Positions 20,926 through 32,479 of a stretch of DNA of 64,000 nt are shown in pieces. Under the pieces are notes generated by a model. That model saw nothing but the letters and a program-made list of their open reading frames with translations. It was not told the DNA's origin and did not search any database. Source of the DNA: Avena insularis (taxonomy: Eukaryota > Streptophyta > Magnoliopsida > Poales > Poaceae); the NCBI GenBank assembly GCA_023614405.1, contig CM042694.1:129585711-129649710 (forward strand), written 5' to 3'. A program made the translations under genes and the position numbers. How positions within the stretch are numbered: position 1 is the first letter of the stretch; each line of letters opens with the position of its first letter.

Positions 20926-22781
20926 GAAAGCGAGCTCGTCAACTTCCTCCGTGAGAATCGGGATATTTTTGCTTGGTCTACACAGGACTTGCAAGGTGTT
21001 CCGAGGGAGTTGGCCGAGCACTCTTTGAACGTGAGACCCGGAGCAAGGCCGGTGAAGCAACCTCTCCGCCGCTTCGCCGAGGATAGGAGAAAATTCATTG
21101 GAGACGAGATAGCTCGGTTGCTAGCAGCAGGATTTATCATGGAAGTACTCTATCCGGATTGGCTCTCTAATCCGGTGTTGGTGGAGAAGAAGAAGGATGA
21201 TCCAAACATGGCAGTGGTTTGGCGTATGTGTATTGATTACACGAACCTGAACAAGGCGTGTCCAAAAGATCCATTTCCACTGTCGAGGATAGATCAGGTC
21301 ATAGACTCAACCGCGGGATGTTAACTGTTGTCATTCATTGATGCATATTCTGGTTTCCACCAGATACCTCTGGATCCGGATGATCAAATAAAGACCGCAT
21401 TTATCACCCCGTATGGGGCTTATTGCTATCGCACCATGCCGTTTGGTTTACGTAATGCAGGTGCAACGTACCAAAGATGTATGCAAAAATGTTTGCATGA
21501 CCAAATAGGTCAAATGTACAAGTGTATGTTGATGATGTGGTTATCAAGACAAAGGAAAGCAAAACGCTCCTTGACGACATCAGGCAGACATTCGCGAACT
21601 TAAGAAGGTTCCGAATGAAGCTTAACCCGGAAAAATGTACCTTCGGTGTCCCGGCTGGAAAATTACTCGGATTTCTCGTCTCCAGCCGAGGTATCGAAGT
21701 TAATCCAACTAAGATCCGGTCCATTGAACGAATGGAGCTGCCGAAGTGTCTTAATAATGTCCAGAAGTTCACTGGGTGCCTAGCATCGTTGAGTCGGTTT
21801 GTATGTCAGTTGGGAGAAAAGGCATTGCCTCTCTATCAACTCATGAAAAAGTCGGATAAGTTTGTTTGGACGCCACAGGCCGATGAAGCCTTTGCCCACT
21901 TAAAAAAGATGTTAGCCACTGCACCAGTGTTGGCCTCTCCACTATCAAAGGAGCCAATGTTGCTCTACATAGCCACAACCAACCGAGTTGTAAGTGCAGT
22001 GATTGTAGTAGAGCGCGACGAAGAGGGTAAGTCGGTGCAGAGGCCAGTGTATTACTTGAGCGAGGTGTTATCCGCCTCAAAGCAGAACTACCCGCACTAT
22101 CAAAAGGTGGCATATGGTGTCTATATGGCAGCTAAGAAGTTAAAGCATTACTTTGAGGAGCACCCCATCAAAGTAATATGTGCAGCTCCCATATCTGAGA
22201 TAATGAGTAACAAGGATGCAAGTGGTCGAATCGCGAAATGGGCAATCGAACTAGCTCCTTATGCGCCACAATATGACAGAAGAGAAGCAATCAAGTCTCA
22301 GGTTGTGGCGGACTTTTTTGTGGATTGGGCCGAGGTACAATACGAACCACCGCCACCAGATCTGAACTACTGGAGGATGCACTTTGACGGGTTAAAAACA
22401 AAAACCGGGCTAGGCACCGGAGTTGTGCTTACCTCGCCAAAGAAGGACCAGCTGAAATATGTGCTCCAAATCCATTTCGCGGCATCGAATAATGTCGCAG
22501 AGTATGAAGCACTTGTGCATGGGCTCAAGGTAGCAAAAGAGATTGGTATACGTCAGATCATATGCTTTGGCAACTCGGATTTGGTGGTACAACAAGTATC
22601 AGGACTGTGGGACGCCCTTGATCCAAACATGGCACTGTACAGATTTCATGTACAGAAGATATCTGGTTACTTTGAAGGGTGTGAATTTCACCATGTACCC
22701 CGGGTGGAAAATGAGGCTGCCGACATGCTGTCGAAGCTCGGATCAACCCGACAAGCAATTCCACCGGGTGTAGCATTGTAA
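20926..22781 (+). pseudogene. Gypsy C reverse transcriptase and two RNase H domains
   Basis: RT fingers and palm: CIDYTNLNKACPKDPFPL, FIDAYSGFHQI, FGLRNAGATYQR, then the catalytic VYVDD at 21522-21536. A TAA at 21322-21324 and a one-base deletion at about 21510, just before YVDD, break the frame. The native RNase H after RT is degenerate (LYIATT where LYxDAS is usual). A second, archaeal-like RNase H follows (~22370-22740) with HFDG, EYEAL, and NEAAD. Its third acidic site reads GNSDLV instead of GDS (Asn codon 22572-22574), a probable active-site loss. Ends at TAA 22779-22781. Confidence 0.85.
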
Positions 22782-23123
22782 CACCTCAGAAAACCATCTA
22801 TCAGGCCGTCCCCAGGAACCGACTCGATCTATGTCCCGGAAGATACAGAATCCGGAGTTGAGCCCATGGACATTGACATGGGAGGTGGTGCGCGAAACCC
22901 GGGGACTGCATCAGCAAACCTGGGGACTGCCTCAACAAACCCGGGGACTACCTCGCAGGACCCGAGGACTGCTCAGCATGATCCGGTTGAAGTTATGCCG
23001 GTGGATCAGATGGAAATTGATGAGGATGTGTTCCCTGTACGAGCAATACCAGCTTGGGCACTGCCTATATTTCAATTCCTGAAAGATGGAACGTTACCCA
23101 CTGAGGAGGTGTTATCCAGGTAA
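22782..23123 (+). pseudogene. Gypsy C linker between RNase H and integrase, with a short coding repeat
   Basis: Open from 22866 to 23123 in the RT frame. Between ~22896 and 22980 a unit of about 24 bases is repeated four times, giving NPGTAS / NLGTAS / NPGTTS / DPRTAQ at the protein level. At the DNA level each unit carries 'c(c/t)(g/a)gggact', the core of the element's polypurine tract. The segment is acidic and Pro-rich, probably a flexible linker. Confidence 0.6.
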
Positions 23124-24321
23124 ACTCAGAGGAGAGAAAAGACATACACAATTATCAATTCCGAGCTATACAAACGGAGTGTCACCAATGTCCTCCAGTG
23201 ATGCGTTGACCCGGAAGAAGGGCTTGATATCCTCCAAGATATACACCAAGGGGAGTGCGGGCATCATGCCTCATCCCGAGCCTTGGTGGCAAAAGCGTTT
23301 CGGCATGGATTCTACTGGCCAAGTGCCTTAGAACAAGTAGAAGATCTGGTGAGAAAATGCAATGGTTGTCAGAGGTACGCTACCAAGACACATATGCCAA
23401 TGTCGGAACTCAAGACCATACCAATTACGTGGCCATTTGCCGTATGGTGCTTGGATATGGTTGGCCCGTTCAAACCAGCAAGGGGAAACATGACTCACAT
23501 TTTGGTCATGGTGGACAAGTTTACGAAGTGGATCGAAGTAAAGCCTATAAGGAAATGTGATGGGGCTACGGCCGTAACGTTTCTCAAGGATATAATCTTG
23601 AGGTACGGTTATCCACACAGTATCATAACTGATAATGGAACAAGTTTTGCGGAAGGAGCATTTGCGCGCTTCTGCCGGGACAAGAAGATCCGACTCGACG
23701 TAGCCTCGGTAGCCCACCCCACATCCAACGGACAAGTGGAAAGATCCAACGGATTAGTACTATCCGGGATAAAACCTCGGCTCATTGAGCCGCTGCAAAG
23801 ATCAGCGGGGTGCTGGATAGAAGAACTACTAGCGGTACTATGGAGTTTAAGAACAACTCCGAATCGATCAATAGGCTATACGCTGTTTTTTCTGGTATAT
23901 GGGGCAGAAGCTGTATTACCATCCGACATAGAGCATGATTCACCTAGGGTCGCCCAATACACAGAAGCCGAAGTGCAAGAAGCCCAGCAAAATGATGTTG
24001 ATCTGCTGGAAGAAGCGAGAGAACTGGCATTGTCCAGATCCGCCATATATCAGCAAAATCTCTGACGCTATCATAGCCGGAAAGTAAGCCCCCGAGTCTT
24101 TCGGGAAGGCGATCTGGTGCTCCGGTTGGTACAACAGTATCTTGAGCATGCATAAATTATCCCCCCCATGGGAAGGGCCGTTCATCATGAGCAAAGCATT
24201 GCACAATGACTCTTATTATCTTATAGATGCAAAGCCACAGGAAAAGAACAAGGCGGACAGGTCCGGCGAGGAATCTAAGCGCCCATGGAATGTAGCTCTA
24301 CTTCGTCCTTTCTACACTTAG
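23124..24321 (+). pseudogene. Gypsy C integrase
   Basis: Same frame as the RNase H. Zinc-binding HHCC: GHH (~23260) and CNGCQRYA (~23358). Catalytic DDE triad is present: LDMVGPF, TDNGTSF and NGQVERSN. The C-terminal part reads RVFREGDLVLRL and, after a frameshift near 24130, NVALLRPFYT, with the final stop at 24319-24321. Breaks: TAA 23121, TGA 23199, TGA 24063 and the late frameshift. The open core is 23283-24065. Joins cDNA to chromosomal DNA; here non-functional as printed. Confidence 0.85.
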
Positions 24322-24936
24322 CAGAGAAGTGTATGTATCCGAGTCTTCTCATATGTCGGTATGTATGCCGGAAATGAGCTTATGAATGAAATATTGGCAC
24401 CTCGAGCAGTAACTCGAGGGCTGCCTTAATAATATTTGTTGTTTTTTATTATTTTTACGTCAGCTAGAGTAAGTTGTTCTACTTAACTCGGATTAGTAGT
24501 GTGTGAGCACCAAAAACCCAACTCTTCGACTTGCTGCTGTCCAACAAGAATTGGCTTCATGGCAAGCAAGAGAACAAGTTTGGAATTGCGTAGCACATGA
24601 AAAACGACTAAGGAAAAGAACTTAATCGAGCCGACGTTTGTTTTTCGGACTAACCTTGTATTTACTTTCAAACTATTATGCTAAATTATTTTGAGCTAAG
24701 CCTAAAAGTTTCTAAGTATTGTTAAAACAATTTTTGAAGCTCGGATTCGTAAGTCGTAAAACCGAATCAAGGTAGACACGAACCGAGCCAGAAGATTGGA
24801 CGAACAAGAAAATGGAACTCAGGGACTACGCCCAAGTTAATCTAGCATACAAACTTAGTAGCAAAATATTACATAAGTACGGGACACATTTCCACCCGGC
24901 ATACCGGGGATCTGATAAGTTTTCAAGTGTTTTTAC
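24322..24936. other. Gypsy C spacer, non-coding part
   Basis: Between the integrase stop and the end of the antisense gene. AT-richer than its surroundings; no domain found. 'Ctcagggactac' at 24818-24829 is a weak polypurine-tract-like motif. Confidence 0.6.
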
Positions 24937-26376
24937 TTAAGGAGCAGCAGGAGGAGGAAGTTCGGCGTCATCTTCGCCTTCTTCGATATCCGAGGCATCG
25001 TCCTCTCCATCCTCGTCTGAACCATCTTCAACATTCTCGACCTCTTAAATGCCAGTATTCCGGAAGCTCGGACCCTCAGTCCATTCGTGAATGGGAGCAT
25101 ATTCAATGAGGCTATGGGCACAAGCCTGGTGCCGAGCTACCCATTCCGGGTCATTGGTCCACTTGGATCCGATGCGCAGGCGCGTCAGGAGGCTGAGATC
25201 GATCTTCTCATACCACGTGAGTACATGGTGAAGAACGGTCTCAGCTGCAGCACGTCCAGCGGACTCCCTCCAAAGGTCGAGCTAGGTCTCGATCTCCGTC
25301 AGCTTTTCAGCAAGAAGTGCGATTCTCTTCGGAGCGCCCTCGCCGGGCCAGAACGTGTTGAAGACTCGGACTGAAACGTCGAGGAGATCCTTGCCGTAGT
25401 TCTTGATGATTTCCACGCGAGATGACAGGCTGACCAATAGGTCCTCCATGTCAAAGGGAATGTTCTCACCGTCAGGAGCGACGGGAGTACCCCTCTCTCG
25501 GCGGAAATTGGCAACAGCAGCACTCGCAATGGGAGTACCCTCTGGAAATTGGCCTGAAAACAAGGAAAAGGAAGAAGCTGAAGAAAAGACAGATGAAGTA
25601 ACCCGGAGAAGTATGTCGGATAAGGGAAAGGAACTTACGTGAAATGTGGCTATGGATCCGGGTCAATTCATTGATGCAATTATCGCGTCTTTGGCGGAGC
25701 TGCACCAGTTCAGCATTCACCGACTCAAGTTTGACATCGGCCTCCTAGAGAAGTTCGCGGTCCTTAGCAATTTGGAGGTTGAGGCGCTCGCGCTCTTCGG
25801 TGTAGTCCTAGCCAGCCTTTTCAAGCTCGGTTTGGTGTTGTGCCTTCATCTTCTTCATTTTTGCCTTTAGCTTGGCAATCTTGTCGTTCTTGGTTCGGAG
25901 GAGGGCAAGCTCATCGTCTTTCTTTTTGAGCTCGGCCTGATGCTGCCCTGCTTGTTCGAGAAAATGCAGCATCATGTCAGGCACGGGCACACTATCTTCA
26001 AGAGATGCTGAAATAGCGTGTTGACCCGTGAGCCGAGGTATGAATGTTGCTTGAGCCAAGAAGAAAAGAAGATGGAAAGCAAAGCAGGGTCGGACAAAAA
26101 GGACTTACCCTTGATCTGCTCCAGGTTCTTTCGCATAATCTTGTTCTCAGCCTCCACCCCAGCTGCGGAAACCAAATAATGAGACTAGTTCGGTAGAGGA
26201 AGATGAAGGAAAACGGAGAAGCGCCAAGGGAGAAACTTACCCATTTTCTCATGCTCAGCGAGATGTGCATTGTGCTTTGCGAGCAGCATCTTGTGGGTAT
26301 TCAAAAGATGCTGGAACTCAGCACTCCTGCGGTTGGTGGTCACCTGAAGAGAATACAAAAATTTGGCTTAAGCCTT

Positions 26377-27143
26377 GTGCATATTCGAAGTGTACAAGAT
26401 TCAGGCCAAGTGGAACTTAACCCGGCTCTAGGTGTGTGCATATTTGAAGTGTACAAGATCCGGGCCAAGTGGAACTTAACCCGGCTCTAGGTGTGTGCAT
26501 ATTCGAAGTGTATAAGATCCGGGACAAGTGGAACTTAACCCGGCTCTAGGTGTGTGCATATTCGAAGTGTACAAGATCCGAGCCAAGTGGAACTTAACCC
26601 GGCTCTAGGTGTGTGCATATTCGAAGTGTACAAGATTCGGGCCAAGTGGAACTTAACCCGGCTCTAGGTGTGTGCATATTCAAAGTGTACAAGATCCAGG
26701 CCAAGTGGAACTTAACCCGGCTCTAGGTGTGTGCATATTCGAAGTGTACAAGATCCGGGCCAAGTGGAACTTAACCCAGCTCTAGGTGTGTGCATATTCG
26801 AAGTGTACAAGATCCGAGCCAAGTGGAACTTAACCCGGCTCTAGGTGTGTGCATATTCGAAGTGTACAAGATTCGGGCCAAGTGGAACTTAACCCTGCTC
26901 TAGGTGTGTGCATATTCAAAGTGTACAAGATCCGGGCCAAGTGGAACTTAACCCGGCTCTAGGTGTGTGCATATTCGAAGTGTACAAGATCCGGGCCAAG
27001 TGGAACTTAACCCGGCTCTAGGTGTGTGCATATTCGAAGTGTACAAGGTTCGGGCCAAGTGGAACTTAACCCGGCTCTAGGTGTGTGCATATTTGAAGTG
27101 TGCAAGATCCGGTCCAAGTGGAACTTAACCCGGCTCTAAGTGT
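26377..27143. repeat. 59-bp minisatellite, 13 units
   Basis: Unit 'gtgcatattcgaagtgtac...cttaacccggctctaggtgt', exactly 59 bases, 13 times in register, plus partial copies at the ends. Units differ at a few sites. It sits in an intron of the antisense gene, between an acceptor near 26345 and a donor GTACGT near 27283 (minus strand). Confidence 0.95.
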
Positions 27144-27762
27144 GTGCATATTTGAAATTGTCAGGGAGCTACGTTAGTTTTCTAAGGAGCGTTCGGCCGA
27201 GTAACAAGTTACTCCCCCGGAGGCTCGGGGACTAATGGTTATATTGCTAGTGCATGCTAAGGAAAAGGTGAAGTAACGTACCTCCATCATCCGACCCGTG
27301 AGGTTAATTGCCTTAGAGGCTGTGTTCATCTAGGCAGTGAATTCGGTGGGACTGAACTTCTTCGGGAGATCGCCTTCATTCGATTATTCATAAACTCGAT
27401 CAAGGTTGGAGGATATCGCTCACCGCTGAGCATGTTGGGCGCCACCAAGCCCCTCGCATGTGCCTCTCTCCTCTCAATCTGAGCAAGGGCCGGACTAGTG
27501 TGCAGAACAAGTTGCTGCGCACTAGTTGGCTCGGCAGGGGCGTCCTTGGTCTTTGGAGCCTTCAGGCAAGCATGGGCAAAGTGCGGTGTCCGGACCGGTG
27601 GGCGCCGCCTGGTGACGTCAGGGGATTTCTTGCCTTTGGCTTGCTGAGAGGAGGAAGTGGTTGCGGCAGATTTCCCCTTAGGAGCTGCCTGGGTACTTCC
27701 TCGCCGAGACTGAGAAGACTCGGACGAGGCGGAGGAGCTTGGCGCTGGTGCCCTTGTTGCTG

Positions 27763-27818
27763 GTGCCGGAATTGGTGCTGGTGCTGGTGCTGGTGCTGGT
27801 GTTGGTGCTGGTATGGAG
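27763..27818. repeat. GGTGCT hexamer repeat, coding on the minus strand
   Basis: 'ggtgctggtgct...' read on the minus strand gives a Pro-Ala run inside the antisense gene. The plus-strand reading (Cys-Trp run) is a shadow. Confidence 0.8.
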
Positions 27819-29684
27819 GTAGTCTCAGTAGTCGAAGTGGTGGATGCCGCTTCCTCGGCTGGATCCGTCTCCCCCGCTCCAGGGTCGCCCCCCTCTTGAC
27901 GAGGCGGGCTGGAACCCGGAGCAGCCGCAGAACCCTCTAGAATAGGGCTCGTGAGGCGTGACTAAATCGTCATGAGGGGAGAAGGGCTAGGTTGGGCGGT
28001 GAAGAGATGCTAGATCCACTCTAGGAACATCCTCCAAGCCTTGCCAAACCAAACAATGTCAGAAGAGAGACTAAAACAATGCAAGGAAGAATAAGTTGCA
28101 GAGGGAAAAGAGGCTTACGCATCCGAGGTCAGGGGCTCCTTGGGTTTCCGAGCCCTTCGTGCTAGGGCCTTGCCTGCAGGCTTGGAAGCACTTTTGTCTC
28201 TGGACTTCTTTCGCCTTTTGGAGGGCTGAGAAGGTTCGGAGGAGGAACTTGATGCAGCTCCACGCCTCTTCTTTGGCGCTGCCGGAACAGGTTCACCCGT
28301 GGCAAGGGGAGGGTCCTCGTGGATCTGCCCACCGGGGTTAGCTGATGCCGGAAAGGCAAAAGAAAGGGGGACAGCATCAACAGGTTCAATCACCTTGATA
28401 TCCGAGTCACCTTCATCATCGGGCCAATCTCTAATAGAAGAGGGTTTACCGGTGGGTCGCTTCGTAGCGTCGGCCATCGGGAGGAACATCTCCTGGTCCG
28501 GCTCTTCCTTGTCCGGGGTCTCCCGGTTGGGCGCCCATTTAAGGGTCGGATCGGTGCCGTCCTCGAGGGTCTGCTGAAGGAATAGCTAAGGAAAAGAATG
28601 AACAACGGAGTCAAAAATGGAACAATGACCGACATATAATTAACCCGGAGTAAATTTGCGCCACGAAGCTTACCAAGGGAGGAAGCCTATCCCGGCAGAA
28701 ATGCTCAATTCCCCACGTCCATTCAGTGGAGAAGTCCTTGTGGGTGGTGAAGAGAGCCTTGACCCGGCAATAGATCTCCGAGTTGCTCAACTCGAAGGAC
28801 GAGGTCCGGTTGGGGTCGCGGCCGAAGCTCATATGGCACACCTTGTGGGTGCGCCTCTGGAGGGGGGAGATTCGGTTGCACACAAACGTGATCATAGCAT
28901 CCTCGTTGCGCAACCCGAGCTTCTTCAGCTCCACAAACCTCTTGTTGACCTGGTTGGCCAAGGCTGTGGGCTTCTTGGGGACAATGTCCCACGACTCCGG
29001 GTTAGGTGGACCCGGAGCATAGGGAAGCAGCCGGATCAAGTCTTCAGTGCCCTTGTTCCGGACATAAAAGAAAGTTCGGGCCCATCCTTTGCAGGAGTCC
29101 AGCCCGGTGACTCGAGGGAAAACGGATAGCCTCCAGCGTGAGATGGATGCAGCTCCGAATTGAGTGAGCTGCTTGTCCTCCGGATCGAGTTGAATATTCG
29201 GAATGACATTACGACGAAGGCCGAAAAACCGGATCCATAGCTCCTTCGTGGGCCATAATCCGGCGTAGCCCTCGATCATAGAGGCAAAAGCAGAAAGAGA
29301 AGTGATTGCGTTGGCAGGAAGGTGGTGTGGCTAGAGTCCGTACGTGCTTAACCAGTCATGGAAGAAATCACTGACCGGCAAACCGAACCCCCGTTGGAAG
29401 TGCGACAAGAACACAACATACTCACCCGGATTGGGTGAGGGGGCGTGTTCGGCGGAGGCAAGGCGCGCGATGACGCTGGCGGGGATGCGTCTGGTCCGGT
29501 AGAGCCAGTCCAAGTAATCTTGGCAGACCCAGGACCCAGCCCACGCACCACGGTCCATAGCGGCAGAGTCCTCCTCCATTTCTTGCTCAGCAACGACGAG
29601 CTCCTCCTCCGTCATCTGATAATCGCTGCCCTCGCTGGCGCTAGCAGCGGCGAGGGGCAAAGGCCTAGATTGGCAGCGACCCAT

Positions 29685-30398
29685 GGTGGAGGAGGCGTGT
29701 AGTGGTGGCGACGACATAGAAATATGGGGGAAAAGATGCGGCGGCGACGCTGCTGCTTGGGTGCACTGGCGGCGGCGCGGTCGCGAGGAAGAAGACGAAG
29801 AAGAAGAGCAAAGGGCAGAGGGGCGCAGTAAGGGGGAAAAGCCTAAGTGATGCGCCCCTCCCCTATTTAACCTCTCCCATGAGGAGAAAGTGGGATCGCA
29901 TTCTGTGGGCACGCCACACGAAGTGGCCGTGTACCACCCGCATCGACCAATCAGCAGGGAGCCACACGGAAGGCCACAGAGTGGACTTGGTCCCGTGACG
30001 TGACGCGTTGATGCGTTAAATGAGGAGGCAGGCGTGACGTGACCCGCGCCGATGATGGGACAATTCTGCGGCGATTCTTGTGTTGGCCCTTAAAATGAGA
30101 CAACATAATGATTAGCCTCCACGTGGGTTGGCATACGAGAGAAGGAAGCAAGACCCGGATAGGACCGTGGTAACCCGGCCAGCAAGTGAAAACTTGGAAT
30201 GTGCAGAGGGAAAGTAAAACCATGAGGTTCGAGTTGAAGTGGTAACCCGGCCGGCAAGTGAAAACTTGGAACGTGCAAGGGGAACGTAAATCCATATAAC
30301 CCGAGACAAGGAGGTAACTCGGAAATAACGTCCAAAGGTCAAACATAATTGAACCTGATGTGGCCTTAGCGGCCGAGGCAGCTAAGACCGCACCAGCT
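29685..30398. other. Gypsy C: 5' flank of the antisense gene and 3' spacer
   Basis: Minus-strand TTAAATAG (29864-29870) lies about 185 bases upstream of the antisense ATG, a possible TATA box. 30150-30310 carries two imperfect copies of 'gtaacccggccrgcaagtgaaaacttgga' (about 70 bases apart). No other gene. Confidence 0.5.
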
Positions 30399-30409
30399 TC
30401 GGGGACTAA
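30399..30409 (+). other. Polypurine tract of Gypsy C
   Basis: TCGGGGACTAA directly before TG of the 3' LTR. The same 13 bases including the LTR's TG occur at 27225-27237. Confidence 0.75.
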
Positions 30410-31173
30410 TGTTGGGGGGATACCCCCGGGTAGGGTCACACCGGGGTATAAAGGTCGAGTTAGCCGAGGTTCGGCAAGGCCAAAGCGGATGCTGGTCGGG
30501 TCACCTCAAGGCAGGCCGAATCACGGGGTAACCCGGACCAGGGGCGTTCGCCTAACTAAGTCTCAACCGACTTAGCGATGAAGTCGAATGCATGTTTAAA
30601 CTGTATGCGAGGAACATGTGACGGATCAACTATGATCCGGGCACATCTAGCTTCTAGGAGAAGGAAGGAATCTCGCTGGTCAAAGAAGCCTCGATGCGCC
30701 TTGCTGAGCAAAGCGGACAAGGCGGGACCACGAGGCATGGCCGACAAGGTGTGATGCCCATGTCGGTGGCAGCTGGAGGCTCACGTAGCCTCTGCATGTG
30801 TGTGTGAGGAAAAAGTAACCCGGTCGGCTTACTACTTTGGGAGATGGCATATTCTTAGGAATATGCCTCCACGTATGCCCTAAGTGGAGACCTAGCCCCC
30901 CCCTATATAAGGAGGGTTAGGGCTTCTGTAGAGGGGGTTCCGATTTTTATAATTTGGCTAGGGTTTTAAGTGTGATCTGTGAGCGAGAGTAAGAGGGCTC
31001 CTTCTTCCTCCTCTCGCTAATACTGCTCTAGGAGCACTTGTAACCTTGGAGGCAAAGCAAATATAAACTTTTGTGTGGAGAATCACTTCACTATCCCTCC
31101 CTTGATTCCCCTAGCGTGTATTAGTCCCCACCTTTAGCCTATCCATGGCATCTGCCGTGACACCACCACGACA
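30410..31173 (+). repeat. Gypsy C 3' LTR, full length
   Basis: 764 bases, TGTTGGGG...ACGACA. Contains an ATG at 31145-31147 whose frame runs to the LTR end, a probable gag start in the intact element. Several small deletions against the left LTR occur between 30570 and 30800. Confidence 0.92.
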
Positions 31174-32341
31174 ATACACGTGTGATATACAAACAACCAA
31201 GGGTTCCCAGTGAAACTCTAGTCACTGGTTCATTGGTCAACAGATGATCATGTTTCCTGATCATGTGGAATTTATGCCAGTTGGAAATGGAGTCAACTCA
31301 TTCTGAGAATGAGATGATGAACCAATACCCAACCTAAACATCATGACCCGGTCATGTCACGAAGTTCAAGTTACGATGATTAGAAATGGATCCTCGTAGA
31401 CTATTCCTTAGACCGTGAGGCTATATCAATCACTGTCTCCCGAGAGTGCTTAGATAGCATCAAGCGCCACTTGGTAATACAGTGGTTATAAAGGTGTGTT
31501 CGGGTACTCAGAGGAAACCGTAGAGGCAATATATGTCAAGAGCGGGATTTGTCCGTCCACGTGACAGAAAGATACTCAAGGGCCCACTCGGAGAAGTTAT
31601 ATCCAATAGTTGCGCAGCGTGTGATTTGATCACAGGGATATCACTTGTCAGAACGAGACAAGTAGCTTTGTTCAGTAACGAGATTGAACACGACATGGTG
31701 ATGTCATTGATCAGATCTCGGGCAATGCAAGTATCAATAGAGAAAGGGAATAAGACATGACCGTCACGGTTCAAACGACAAAAGATCTTCGTGGAACGTA
31801 CAGGGGTCACATGGCCATCCAGGTCCCTCTGTTGATCATTGGTCCGGGAGTGTCCCGACCATGTCTGGAGTGTTCCCGAACCGTAGGGTATCACACTTAA
31901 GGGTTTGATGATGCTTAGAGAGTGTTTATAGGCTCAGAAGAATCGCCAAAGAATAGTAGAGAGAAAACCGGAAGGGTTTCGGTAAGTCCGGAGGATGTCC
32001 GGAGTGGAGGTGGAAGGTGTTCCATAACCACGGAGATTGAATAATATGTGAATGAATGTTAAATATTGATTTAATCATTTATTCATAATTATTTAATAAA
32101 GATAAAATCAATTTAAAAGGTCAAAAGGCTTAATGGGCCAATTCCGAAGGGAAGAGGGCCCATTAGGGAAAGGCAAGAGGGGATCATACCCCTAGGAGAG
32201 GCCTAGGGGGTGGTCGGCGGCCCTAGTGGGCCTGCCCCACGTGGGGCCCATGGGTGGGGGCTATCCGGCATGCCTCCCCACCTCTCCCTCTCCTTTAGTC
32301 CCACCCCGGGACTTTGAGGGAGGTAGTACCTCCCCTCCCCC

Positions 32342-32349
32342 TATATATA
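32342..32349 (+). promoter_or_regulatory. TATA box of Copia G LTR
   Basis: TATATATA in 'ccctatatatagtggggg', about 80 bases upstream of a long TC repeat. Confidence 0.6.
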
Positions 32350-32424
32350 GTGGGGGTATTTGGCCAGATAAATACACACAATATTCAATAAAGGTCTTCT
32401 CACTTTTGGGAAGACCTCCAATTG

Positions 32425-32428
<4 letters not shown>

Positions 32429-32474
<46 letters not shown>
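32429..32474. repeat. (TC)23 microsatellite
   Basis: 46 bases of pure TC just downstream of the LTR TATA box, probably in the transcribed leader. Likely polymorphic. Confidence 0.97.

Positions 32475-32479
<5 letters not shown>

Larger units (their letters stand above)
24937..29684 (-). pseudogene. Antisense multi-exon gene in Gypsy C (Transposase_28-like)
   Basis: Runs opposite to gag-pol. Start ATG at 29682-29684 (MGRCQSRP), probable end TAA at 24937-24939 after an acidic tail and PPAAP. Exon 1 (29684-28674) has the SPNPGEYVVFLSHFQRGFGL segment, a short stop TAG at 29331-29333, then WIRFFGLRR and RTFFYVRNKG. This is the N-terminal domain of the plant 'putative gypsy type transposon' family (Transposase_28). 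Exon 2 spans about 28573-28117. Canonical donors are seen on the minus strand at 28673, 28118, 26240, 26108 and 25638 (GTAAGC or GTAAGT). Later exons encode Ala/Pro repeats (~27763-27818), Gln/Lys/Glu-rich coiled-coil sequence (~25670-26250) and DVSVRVFNTFWPGEGAP (~25330-25380). Function is unknown. Apart from the TAG it looks fairly well kept. Confidence 0.7.
16974..31173 (+). mobile_element. Gypsy C: Tat-type retrotransposon, 14.2 kb, inactive
   Basis: Bounded by TGTTGGGGGGATACC and CCACCACGACA, with the duplication ataca at 16969-16973 and 31174-31178. Order: LTR, gag, protease, RT, RNase H, archaeal-like RNase H, integrase, long spacer with an antisense gene, polypurine tract, LTR. The second RNase H and the long 3' spacer are marks of the Tat lineage. 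The coding frame has about ten stops and at least two frameshifts. The left LTR lost its last 77 bases together with the PBS, which would by itself block reverse transcription. Confidence 0.93.

Noticed and set aside
26377..27143. CRISPR-like array of regular repeats
   Set aside because: The 59-base units follow each other directly with no variable spacers, and the context is a plant retrotransposon intron. It is a minisatellite.
27458..27940. 160-codon plus-strand frame with a Cys-Trp run
   Set aside because: It is the reverse reading of the Pro-Ala repeat and nearby exons of the antisense gene in Gypsy C.
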